Under the pieces are notes generated by a model that saw only the letters and a program-made list of their open reading frames with translations, had not been told where the DNA came from and did not search any database. A stretch of DNA of 64,000 nucleotides from Nocardioides sp. W7 (GTDB lineage: Bacteria > Actinomycetota > Actinomycetes > Propionibacteriales > Nocardioidaceae). This document shows, piece by piece, positions 18,037 through 25,149 of the stretch (positions within the stretch are counted from its first letter, which is position 1; every line of letters starts with the position of its first letter). The stretch lies in contig NZ_CP095078.1 in the NCBI RefSeq assembly GCF_022919075.1, positions 4,650,001 to 4,714,000 of the forward strand, given 5' to 3'. A program made the position numbers and the translations under genes.

Positions 18037-19112
18037 TGCAATTCGCCAGTCTCCTCTCCTCCGGCCTCGCCGTCGCCGTCGTGCTCTCCCTGGCCGGCTG
18101 TGCCGCGCTGACCGACAGCAGTGCAGGGGCGGTGGACTCCCGGACCGTGGCGGTCGGCCTCTACCCGCTGGAGTACGTCGCCGCCCGGGTCGCCGGCGAC
18201 GCCTTCGAGGTCACGAACCTCACCACCCCCGGCGGCGAGCCGCACGACCTGACCCTGAACCTGCGGGAGACCGCCGTCGTCGCCGACGCCGCTCTGCTCG
18301 TGTACGTCGGCTCGCTCCAGCCGAGCATCGACGACGCCGCCGAGGAGGTCGCCGAGGGCGAGGTGCTCGACGCCGCCTCCGTGGTCGGCCTGCTCCCGTT
18401 CGACGACGGTCACGGCCACGAGGAGCACGCCGACGAGGAGCACGCCGCGGAGGAGCACGCCGACGAGGAGCACGCCGCGGAGGAGCACGCCGACGAGGAG
18501 CACTCCGCGGAGGAGCACGCCGACGAGGAGCACTCCGCGGAGGAGCACTCCGCGGAGGAGCACTCCGACGAGGAGCACGAGGGTCACGACCACGGCGAGG
18601 ACGACCCGCACTTCTGGCAGGACCCGCTGCGGATGGCCGACCTGGGCGACGCGATCGCCGAGCGCCTGGCCGAGATCGACCCCGACGGGGCCGAGACCTT
18701 CGAGGCCAACGCCGCCGACCTGCGCGCCGATCTGGAGGCACTGGACCAGGAGTACGCCACCGGCCTCGGCGACTGCGCGATCACGACGGTCGTCACCAAC
18801 CACGACGCGTTCGGCTACCTCGAGAAGTACGGCCTGCACCTGGAGTCGATCACGGGCATCTCCCCCGACGCCGAGCCGAGCCCCGCCACCCTCGTCCACC
18901 TGCAGGACCTGATCGAGGACGACGGCATCACCACCGTCTTCTCCGAGAGCCTGGTCAGCGCGAAGAGCGCCCAGACGCTCGCCTCCGACGTCGGGGTCCG
19001 CACCGAGGTGCTGGACACCGTCGAGGGACTGACCGACGAGACCGCGGACGAGGACTACCTTTCTCTCATGCGCCACAACCTCGCCAAGCTCGAGGAGGCG
19101 AACCGCTGTTGA
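18036..19112 (+). CDS. znuA: zinc ABC transporter substrate-binding lipoprotein
   Basis: A 358-aa lipoprotein (lipobox LSLAGC, Cys22) of the ZnuA/TroA family that captures Zn2+ outside the membrane. It shows VGLYPLEYVAARVAGD, the first zinc-ligand region GGEPHDLTL, the HFWQDPLRM ligand block, TNHDAFGYLEKYGL and the final FSESLVSAKSAQTLASDVG segment. Between strands lies a very long His/Glu/Asp loop (about residues 126-190) built from repeats. I take ATG 18036, where the predicted transcript begins; GTG 18021 would add five residues and lies inside the operator. It is coupled to znuC by a TTGA overlap. Confidence 0.9.
   Translation: MQFASLLSSGLAVAVVLSLAGCAALTDSSAGAVDSRTVAVGLYPLEYVAARVAGDAFEVTNLTTPGGEPHDLTLNLRETAVVADAALLVYVGSLQPSIDDAAEEVAEGEVLDAASVVGLLPFDDGHGHEEHADEEHAAEEHADEEHAAEEHADEEHSAEEHADEEHSAEEHSAEEHSDEEHEGHDHGEDDPHFWQDPLRMADLGDAIAERLAEIDPDGAETFEANAADLRADLEALDQEYATGLGDCAITTVVTNHDAFGYLEKYGLHLESITGISPDAEPSPATLVHLQDLIEDDGITTVFSESLVSAKSAQTLASDVGVRTEVLDTVEGLTDETADEDYLSLMRHNLAKLEEANRC
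18420..18578 (+). repeat. tandem 30-bp coding repeats in the ZnuA His-rich loop
   Basis: Four 30-bp units encode EEHADEEHAA or EEHADEEHSA, then two 15-bp half units (EEHSA, EEHSD) and a final EEH. The nucleotide repeats are nearly identical, which suggests recent expansion by slippage, so copy number may vary between strains. Confidence 0.9.
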
Positions 19113-19912
19113 GCGGCGCGACCCCGCCCGTGATCGAGCTCTCCGACGGCGCCGTGGCCATCGCCGGGCGGCCGGTGGTGCGCCAGATCGACCTGACGGT
19201 CCGCTCCGGTGAGTTCGTCACGCTGCTCGGCCCGAACGGTTCCGGCAAGTCGACCCTGGTGCGTGCGCTCACCGGCCTGCGTCCCCTGTCGCGGGGTTCG
19301 CTGCAGCTCTTCGGCACCCCGTTCGAGTCCTTCTCCGACTGGCACCGCCTCGGGTTCGTCCCCCAGCGCACCAGCGCCGCCAGCGGTGTACCCGCCTCGG
19401 TCGCGGAGGTGGTGGCCTCGGGACGGCTGACCCGGCGCCGGCTGCTGCGCCCCCAGAGCCGCGCCGACCGGGCCGCGGTCACCGCGGCGCTCGACCTGGT
19501 CGGCCTGGCCGACCGGGCCCGCGACAACGTCGCGACGCTCTCCGGCGGCCAGCAGCAGCGGGTGCTGATCGCCCGGGCGCTGGCCGGCGAGCCCGACCTC
19601 TTCTTCCTCGACGAGCCGACCGCCGGCGTCGACCTGCCCAACCAGCACGCGCTCGCCGAGGCCCTCGCCGCGCTCTCCCGCTCGGGGAGCACGATCGTGC
19701 TCGTCACCCACGAGCTCGGCCCGCTCGCGCCGCTGGTCGACCGCACCGTGGTGCTCCGCGACGGTCGTCTCGTGTACGACGGCCCGCCGCTGGCCGTCGA
19801 CGACGCCCACAGCCACCACCACCCCCACGAGGGCCGTCACGACCACCATCCCGGTGTCGTCGCGCCCCTGGACCGGACGCCCGATCCGCACAGCGAGGAC
19901 GTGACCTGGTGA
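19109..19912 (+). CDS. znuC: zinc ABC transporter ATP-binding protein
   Basis: A 267-aa ABC ATPase that powers ZnuB. Walker A is GPNGSGKST, the Q-loop is FVPQRTS, the signature is LSGGQQQR, Walker B is LFFLDEPTAG and the H-loop is VTHELG. The C-terminus carries an unusual His-rich stretch (HSHHHPHEGRHDHH). I take the TTG at 19109 because GAGGAGG lies 10 nt upstream and the TTGA overlap couples it to znuA; GTG at 19130 is the alternative. Confidence 0.92.
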   Translation: MSGATPPVIELSDGAVAIAGRPVVRQIDLTVRSGEFVTLLGPNGSGKSTLVRALTGLRPLSRGSLQLFGTPFESFSDWHRLGFVPQRTSAASGVPASVAEVVASGRLTRRRLLRPQSRADRAAVTAALDLVGLADRARDNVATLSGGQQQRVLIARALAGEPDLFFLDEPTAGVDLPNQHALAEALAALSRSGSTIVLVTHELGPLAPLVDRTVVLRDGRLVYDGPPLAVDDAHSHHHPHEGRHDHHPGVVAPLDRTPDPHSEDVTW

Positions 19913-20913
19913 TCGACCTCCTCAGCTACCCCTTCATGCAGCGAGCGCTGCTGGCGGCCTTCGTCACCGGCCTCGCCGCCCCGGTCATCGGCACCTACCT
20001 CGTCCAGCGACGCCTGGCCCTGCTCGGCGACGGTCTGGGCCACGTCGCGGTGACCGGGGTGGCGCTCGGCCTGCTCACCGGTGTCGCGCCGACCTGGACC
20101 GCCGTCGTCGTCGCGGTCCTGGGGGCCATCGCCATCGAGATGATCCGCGACCGCGGCCACACCAGCGGCGACCTCGCGCTCGCCCTGCTCTTCTACGGCG
20201 GTCTGGCGGGCGGCGTGATGATCACCGGGCTGGCCGGCCAGAGCGGCGCGACCCTGCAGCGCTACCTGTTCGGCTCGATCACCTCGATCTCGCTGGCCGA
20301 CATCTGGTTCACCCTCGCCCTGGCCCTGGTGATCCTGCTGCTCGGTGTCGGCCTGCTCCCCCAGCTGTTCACCGTCGCCCAGGACCAGGACTTCGCCCGG
20401 GTCGCCGGGCTGAACGTGCGCGCCTACAACCTGCTCGTCGCCGTGCTGGCCGCGGTGACCGTCACCGTCGCGATGCGCACGGTCGGGCTGTTGCTGGTCT
20501 CGGCGCTGATGATCGTGCCCGTCGCCGCGTCCCAGCAGCTGGCCCGGTCCTTCCGCGCGACGATCGTCGGCGCGGTCGTCGTCGGCGCCGGATCGGGGGT
20601 CGGCGGGCTGCTCGTGTCGGCGTACCTCTCCGAGAGTCGCGACCTGACGGTCGCTCCCGGGCCGACGATCGTGCTGCTCGCGCTGGGGTGCTTCGCCGCC
20701 ACCTGGCCGGTCGGCATGGTCTTCCGGCGCCGGGCCCGGCTGCGGACCCCGTTCCCCGCCGTCGAGCCGGAGGCCCACGAGGTCTGCGGCGAGCACGCCC
20801 ACGAGCACGGCCGGGACTGCGGCCACGTGGCCGTCCCGCACGGCGACCACGTCGACTACGTCCACGACGGCCACCGGCACGCGATCCACGGGAGGCACTA
20901 TGACGAGCACTGA
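19909..20913 (+). CDS. znuB: zinc ABC transporter permease
   Basis: A 334-aa integral membrane permease of the ABC-3 family with about eight or nine hydrophobic helices (LAAFVTGLAAPVIGTYLV, IVLLALGCFAATWPVGMV and others). LALLGDGLGHVAVTGVALG is the conserved loop contacting the ATPase. The last 45 residues form a His-rich cytoplasmic tail (GEHAHEHGRDCGHVAVPHGD, then HDGHRHAIHGRHYDEH), longer than in typical ZnuB. The GTG overlaps the znuC stop (GTGA), and its 3' end overlaps the zur start by 14 nt. Confidence 0.92.
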   Translation: MIDLLSYPFMQRALLAAFVTGLAAPVIGTYLVQRRLALLGDGLGHVAVTGVALGLLTGVAPTWTAVVVAVLGAIAIEMIRDRGHTSGDLALALLFYGGLAGGVMITGLAGQSGATLQRYLFGSITSISLADIWFTLALALVILLLGVGLLPQLFTVAQDQDFARVAGLNVRAYNLLVAVLAAVTVTVAMRTVGLLLVSALMIVPVAASQQLARSFRATIVGAVVVGAGSGVGGLLVSAYLSESRDLTVAPGPTIVLLALGCFAATWPVGMVFRRRARLRTPFPAVEPEAHEVCGEHAHEHGRDCGHVAVPHGDHVDYVHDGHRHAIHGRHYDEH

Positions 20914-21301
20914 GACGAACCCGCCCCTGCGACCGACCCGGCAGCGGCTCGCGGTCGTCGAGGCGATGGGGTCCTTCGAGGACTTCCGCTCGGCGCAGGA
21001 GATCCACGAGCTGCTGGGTGAGCGGGGCGAGACCGTCGGCCTCGCGACCGTCTACCGCACCCTCCAGCGGCTGGCCGAGGCCGGTGAGGTCGACATGCTG
21101 CGCACCGAGGACGGCGAGGCGATCTACCGCCGCTGCTCCGACACGCACCACCACCACCTGGTGTGCCGATCCTGCGGACGGACCGTGGAGGTCGAGGGGC
21201 CCGCCGTCGAGCGGTGGACCCGGTCCATCGCATCCGAGCACGGCTTCGTCGACGTCAGCCACACCCTGGAGATCTTCGGCACCTGCCCGAGCTGCGCCTG
21301 A
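20900..21301 (+). CDS. zur: Fur-family zinc uptake regulator
   Basis: A 133-aa Fur-family repressor. The winged helix (RPTRQRLAVVEAM ... TVGLATVYRTLQRLAEAG) precedes the metal-binding dimerisation domain with HHHHLVCRSCGRTVEVEG and FGTCPSCA, giving the two CxxC structural zinc pairs. Encoded last in the znu operon with tandem Zur-type boxes upstream, it most likely represses this operon when zinc is sufficient. Zur rather than iron-Fur is inferred from context. Confidence 0.92.
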   Translation: MTSTETNPPLRPTRQRLAVVEAMGSFEDFRSAQEIHELLGERGETVGLATVYRTLQRLAEAGEVDMLRTEDGEAIYRRCSDTHHHHLVCRSCGRTVEVEGPAVERWTRSIASEHGFVDVSHTLEIFGTCPSCA

Positions 21302-21308
21302 CCTGACA

Positions 21309-22603
21309 TCACAGCTGAGGCGCGAGCGGCTCCTCCAGCGGGAGCCGGACCCGGAAGACACTGCCGGCGCCCAGCACGCTCTCCACCTCGATCCGCCCTC
21401 CGTGCGCCTCGACGATCTGCTTGGTGATGTTCAGCCCCAGACCCACGCCCGGGATGGAGCGCTCCTCGGCGAGCCGGGAGCGGAAGAAGCGTGTGAAGAG
21501 CCGGTCGCGATCGGCCGAGGAGATCCCGATGCCGGTGTCGCGGACCTCCAGCTGCGCGCGGTCGCCGTCGACGGTCAACGTCACGTCCACCCGGCCGCCG
21601 CGCTGGCTGTACTTCACGGCGTTCGACAGCAGGTTGTCGGCCACCTGGCCCAGCCGGCGGGGATCGGCGTACATCGGCAGGACGGCGGGGGCCAGCAGGT
21701 GCAGCGTCACGCCCGCCGCCTCCGCGGCCGGACTGGCGGCCTCGACCGAGTCGCACACCCCGCTTTCGCGCACGATGCGAGCCGAGACCGAGAGGGCCCG
21801 GCGGGTCCGCGGGTCGCGACCGACCCAGATCCGGCAGTCGTCGAACTCCTCCTCGCTCATGGCCCGGAAGGTCGGTGTCAGCTCGCGTGCCAGCAGGGTG
21901 CTGCCGTCCTCGGCGTACACCTCACCGGTCTGGCCCGCGATCCCCCCGTGCCCGTCGGGGTAGGCCAGCCGGATGAAGTCCTCGTGGCGGCGGTTCATGC
22001 TCTGGTAAGCACCGGCGCGGGAGAGCAGCACCAGCCCGACGTCCACGGTGTCGAAGATGGCGCTCGACATCCGCTGCTGGTGCTGGATCGTCTGCTGTGC
22101 CGAGGCGCCCGCGACCGTGACGCCGACCGCGACGATGGCCGGGAGCACCGAGCGGGACAGGTTGGCGCCGCTCGCCCCGAGGTAGAGCAGACCCGGCAGC
22201 GCCTGGAAGAGCGCGACGGCCAGCCCGCAGATCACCGCGCCGCGCAGCGCGCCGAAGCGGCCGAGCCAGAGGGCGGGCAGCACGACCAGGATGGCCAGGC
22301 GCTGCCCTCGGGGCTCAGCCGGCAGGTGCCCACCACGACGATGTCGAGGACGGCGAGCACCGCGATCGTCTCCCGTGGCACCCGATCCCAGGGCACGACC
22401 ATCGTCACCGTGGTGACCAGCACCAGGAGCACCGCCGCGAACACCGGCCACGACACCAGGTCGTAGCGGGCGCCGCCCCGCATCCGGAAGGTCAGGTCGA
22501 TGGCCACCAGCAGCGTGAAGGCCGCCTGGAGGACACGCGGATCGTCGGCGTCGGCCGTGCCCCAATCGCGCAGGAAGGCGGCCACCCCGCGACGATCCGA
22601 CAC
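21309..22603 (-). pseudogene. degenerate membrane histidine kinase (frameshift and missing H-box region)
   Basis: The N-terminal frame from GTG 22603 (SDRRGVAAFLRDWGTADADD, then helices such as YDLVSWPVFAAVLLVLVTTV) reads well to TCRLSPEGSA. The continuation (LAILVVLPALWLGRFGALRG) lies in another frame that matches if one base, probably a C in GCCTGG near 22300, is restored. Downstream are a PAS-like domain and a full HATPase domain (N-box NLLSNAVKYS, G1 DTGIGIS, G2 GVGLGLN). The phosphoacceptor region is absent: PAS runs straight from RIVRESG into DSVEAASPAAEAAGVTL, the segment that normally follows HisKA. With two lesions, it is probably non-functional; the frameshift alone could be a sequencing error. 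Confidence 0.7.
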
Positions 22604-22640
22604 CCGCCACCCCCTCGGGGCCCAGCCTGGCAGAGTTCGC

Positions 22641-23420
22641 TCAGGCCCGGTTGGGAACCGCCCCGCCGTACCGCCGGTCACGCCGGGCGTACTCGTCGAT
22701 CGCCGCCCACAGGTGCCGGCGGTCGACGTCGGGCCACAGCACGTCGGAGTAGACGAACTCGCTGTACGCCGCCTGCCACAGCATGAAGTTCGAGAGCCGC
22801 TGCTCCCCCGAGGTGCGCCAGACCAGGTCGGCATCGGACTGCTCGGGCACGTAGAGGTGGCGCGCGAAGACCTTCTCGTCGATCTTCTCCGGGTTCAGCC
22901 GGCCGGCGGCCACCTCGCGGGCGATGCTGCGGGCGGTGTCGGCGAGCTCGGCCCGACCGCCGTAGTTGACGCACATCGTCAGCGTGCAGACGTCGTTGTC
23001 CTTCGTGAGCTCCTCGGCGACCTGCAGCTCCTTGATGACCGACTTCCACAGCCGCGGTGCGCGTCCGGCCCAGCGGACCCGGACGCCGAGCTCGTGCATC
23101 TCGTCGCGGCGCCGCCGGATCACGTCGCGGTTGAAGCCCATCAGGAACCGCACCTCGTCGGGCGAGCGGCTCCAGTTCTCGGTTGAGAAGGCGTACGCCG
23201 AGACCGCCTTCACCCCGATCTCGATCGCCCCTTCGACCACGTCGAACAGTGAGCTCTCGCCCTGCTCGTGGCCCTTGGTGCGCGGCAGACCCCGCTCCTT
23301 GGCCCAGCGACCGTTGCCGTCCATCACGACCGCGACGTGCCGGGGCACCAGCTCCTTGGGGATCGGGGGCGGGGTGGCTCCCGACGGGTGCGGGGTGGGC
23401 GGTCGGACCTGGCGCTTCAC
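22641..23420 (-). CDS. uppS: cis-prenyl diphosphate synthase (UPP synthase family)
   Basis: A 259-aa isoprenyl transferase that extends FPP to long-chain polyprenyl diphosphate, the lipid carrier for cell-wall precursors. It shows HVAVVMDGNGRWAKERGLPR with the catalytic Asp, the G-E-G helix, AYAFSTENWSR, and the C-terminal RTSGEQRLSNFMLWQAAYSE plus LWPDVDRRHL substrate-binding blocks. It lies downstream of recO on the same strand, the usual actinobacterial order. The product chain length (decaprenyl or undecaprenyl) cannot be told. Confidence 0.95.
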   Translation of the reverse strand: MKRQVRPPTPHPSGATPPPIPKELVPRHVAVVMDGNGRWAKERGLPRTKGHEQGESSLFDVVEGAIEIGVKAVSAYAFSTENWSRSPDEVRFLMGFNRDVIRRRRDEMHELGVRVRWAGRAPRLWKSVIKELQVAEELTKDNDVCTLTMCVNYGGRAELADTARSIAREVAAGRLNPEKIDEKVFARHLYVPEQSDADLVWRTSGEQRLSNFMLWQAAYSEFVYSDVLWPDVDRRHLWAAIDEYARRDRRYGGAVPNRA

Positions 23421-23454
23421 GGTGCGAGCCTAGTGGCGCGGTGCCGGGCCCACC

Positions 23455-24183
23455 TCAGCGCTCGACGTAGGCCAGCGAGCGCAGGCTCCGCTCCAGGTGC
23501 CAGGCGAGGTACGCCGCCACGACGCCGCTCGCCTCCTTCAGATGCCGTGGCTCGGCGAGCTCCACCGTCGGCCAGTCACCGGCGAGCAGCGCGCCCATCA
23601 GCAGCAGCGTCTCCCCAGCGGGGCTCGCCGAGCCCGGCACCCGGCAGGTCGCGCACAGCACCCCGCCCATCGAGTGGTTGAACCAGCGATGCTCGCCCTC
23701 CAGGCCGCACCGGGCGCAGTGGTGGAACGTCGGGGCGTAGCCGGCGACCGCGAGCGAACGGAGCAGGTAGGAGTCGAGCACCTGGCTCGGGCCACGCTCC
23801 CCCGAGGCCAGCACCCGCAGCCCGCCGACGAGGAGCAGAAACTGCTGCAGCGCCGGCTCCTTCTCCTCCGAGACCAGCCGCTCGGCGGTCTCGAGCATCA
23901 CCGTGCCGGCGGTGTAGCGGTCGTAGTCGAGTCCGAGCCCGGCGTGGAAGAGGCTCAGCGTCTCCGCCTGGGTGATCGTGTCGAGGTTGCGCCCCTCCGC
24001 GAGCTGGAGGTCGACGTGCGTGAACGGCTCGAGGCGGGAGCCGAAGCGGGACGTCGTCCGGCGTACCCCCTTCGCGACGGCACGGACCCGACCGCGGTGG
24101 CGGGTCAGCAGGGTGATGATGCGGTCGGCCTCCCCCAGCTTGTGGGTGCGCAGCACGATCGCCTCGTCGCGGTAGAGAGGCAC
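23455..24183 (-). CDS. recO: DNA repair protein RecO
   Basis: A 242-aa RecO that loads RecA onto SSB-coated DNA in the RecFOR pathway. The N-terminal OB fold begins PLYRDEAIVLRTHKLGEADR with ILLTRHRGRVRAVAKGVRR. The C-terminal helical part holds a four-Cys zinc site: CARCG and CATCR around a HSMGG linker. Length is typical. The 34-bp gap to uppS suggests co-transcription. Confidence 0.94.
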   Translation of the reverse strand: MPLYRDEAIVLRTHKLGEADRIITLLTRHRGRVRAVAKGVRRTTSRFGSRLEPFTHVDLQLAEGRNLDTITQAETLSLFHAGLGLDYDRYTAGTVMLETAERLVSEEKEPALQQFLLLVGGLRVLASGERGPSQVLDSYLLRSLAVAGYAPTFHHCARCGLEGEHRWFNHSMGGVLCATCRVPGSASPAGETLLLMGALLAGDWPTVELAEPRHLKEASGVVAAYLAWHLERSLRSLAYVER

Positions 24184-24201
24184 GCCCCCATTGTGCGTCG
24201 C

Positions 24202-25092
24202 TCAGCCGTCGCTGCGGCGGCGACGCCCCGAAGGACGCCCGGTCGTACGACGCGCCACGGCCGGTGTGTGCCAGCAGCCGAGCGCGAAGCCCGCGGCGGC
24301 CCGGTCGAGCCGTTCGGGCCGGAGCCGCCACTCCAGGATGCTGCGCGCCCGCAGGAAGGTGGCGTTGGGCAGCTCCTCGGCCAGCATCGCCGCATCGGCG
24401 GCGGGGTGGATCGGATCGGCCGGGTGCCCGACCACCAGGGCAGGAGCCGTGATCGCCCGGCGCTGGCGCGAGGACGGCGCCACCCGGCCGAAGAAGAGGC
24501 CGTGCACGACCGCGGCGACGGAGTCGGCCCGCTGGTCGAGGGTGTCGAGCGCGATGCCCGCCCAGAACGGCACGATCCCGCGGGGCACCGGCCGGGTCAG
24601 CAGCCGGACGCCGTCGACGGTGAACGGCAGGAACCGGGCAGCGAGCAGCAGCGACCCGAACGCGACGATCCCCGCCTCGAGGGCGTTGTTGAGCACCGGC
24701 ATCTCGGCGATCAGCCCCCGCACCCGCTCCGGGGCCAGCACCGCCACCTCCAGGGAGACGTTGGCCCCCAGCGAGGTGCCGCCGACCACGGCCTGGGCCG
24801 CGCCCAGGTGGTCGAGCAGGGCCAGGACCTGCTCGGCCCAGGCGTGCATCGAGTACGCGTGCGGGTCGGCCGGCCGGTCCGAGCGGCCGTGGCCCAGCAG
24901 GTCGAGGGTCACGACGTGCAGTCCCTGGGCCGCCAGGGCACGGGCCAGGGGCTGGTGCATCCGACGCGGCATCAGCTGGCCGTGCAGCAGGACGACCCAC
25001 GCGTCGCCCGCGCCGTACTCGGTGTACTCGAGGCGGTCGCGCCCCGCCTCGCTCTCCACGAAGAGCTGCCCGATCCGCTCCGAGACCAACAT
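24202..25092 (-). CDS. alpha/beta-fold hydrolase
   Basis: A 296-aa alpha/beta hydrolase. It has the oxyanion region VVLLHGQLMPRR, DLLGHGRSDRP, the nucleophile elbow VGGTSLGAN (GxSxG-like, Ser catalytic) and the late acidic strand VVGHPADPIHP. The Asp and His of the triad fit DPIHP and GCWHTP. The substrate is unknown. The last residues are Arg-rich (GRPSGRRRRSDG). It starts 18 nt upstream of recO on the same strand and diverges from the kinase gene. Confidence 0.82.
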   Translation of the reverse strand: MLVSERIGQLFVESEAGRDRLEYTEYGAGDAWVVLLHGQLMPRRMHQPLARALAAQGLHVVTLDLLGHGRSDRPADPHAYSMHAWAEQVLALLDHLGAAQAVVGGTSLGANVSLEVAVLAPERVRGLIAEMPVLNNALEAGIVAFGSLLLAARFLPFTVDGVRLLTRPVPRGIVPFWAGIALDTLDQRADSVAAVVHGLFFGRVAPSSRQRRAITAPALVVGHPADPIHPAADAAMLAEELPNATFLRARSILEWRLRPERLDRAAAGFALGCWHTPAVARRTTGRPSGRRRRSDG

Positions 25093-25149
25093 GGACCGCA
25101 ATCTAGTCCGCCTGCACGGCGGAGGCTCCGCGATGGGAGGATGTCCGCC

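Noticed and set aside
18420..18578. CRISPR-like direct repeats
   Set aside because: Units are contiguous without spacers and encode the His-rich loop of ZnuA, so they are coding repeats.
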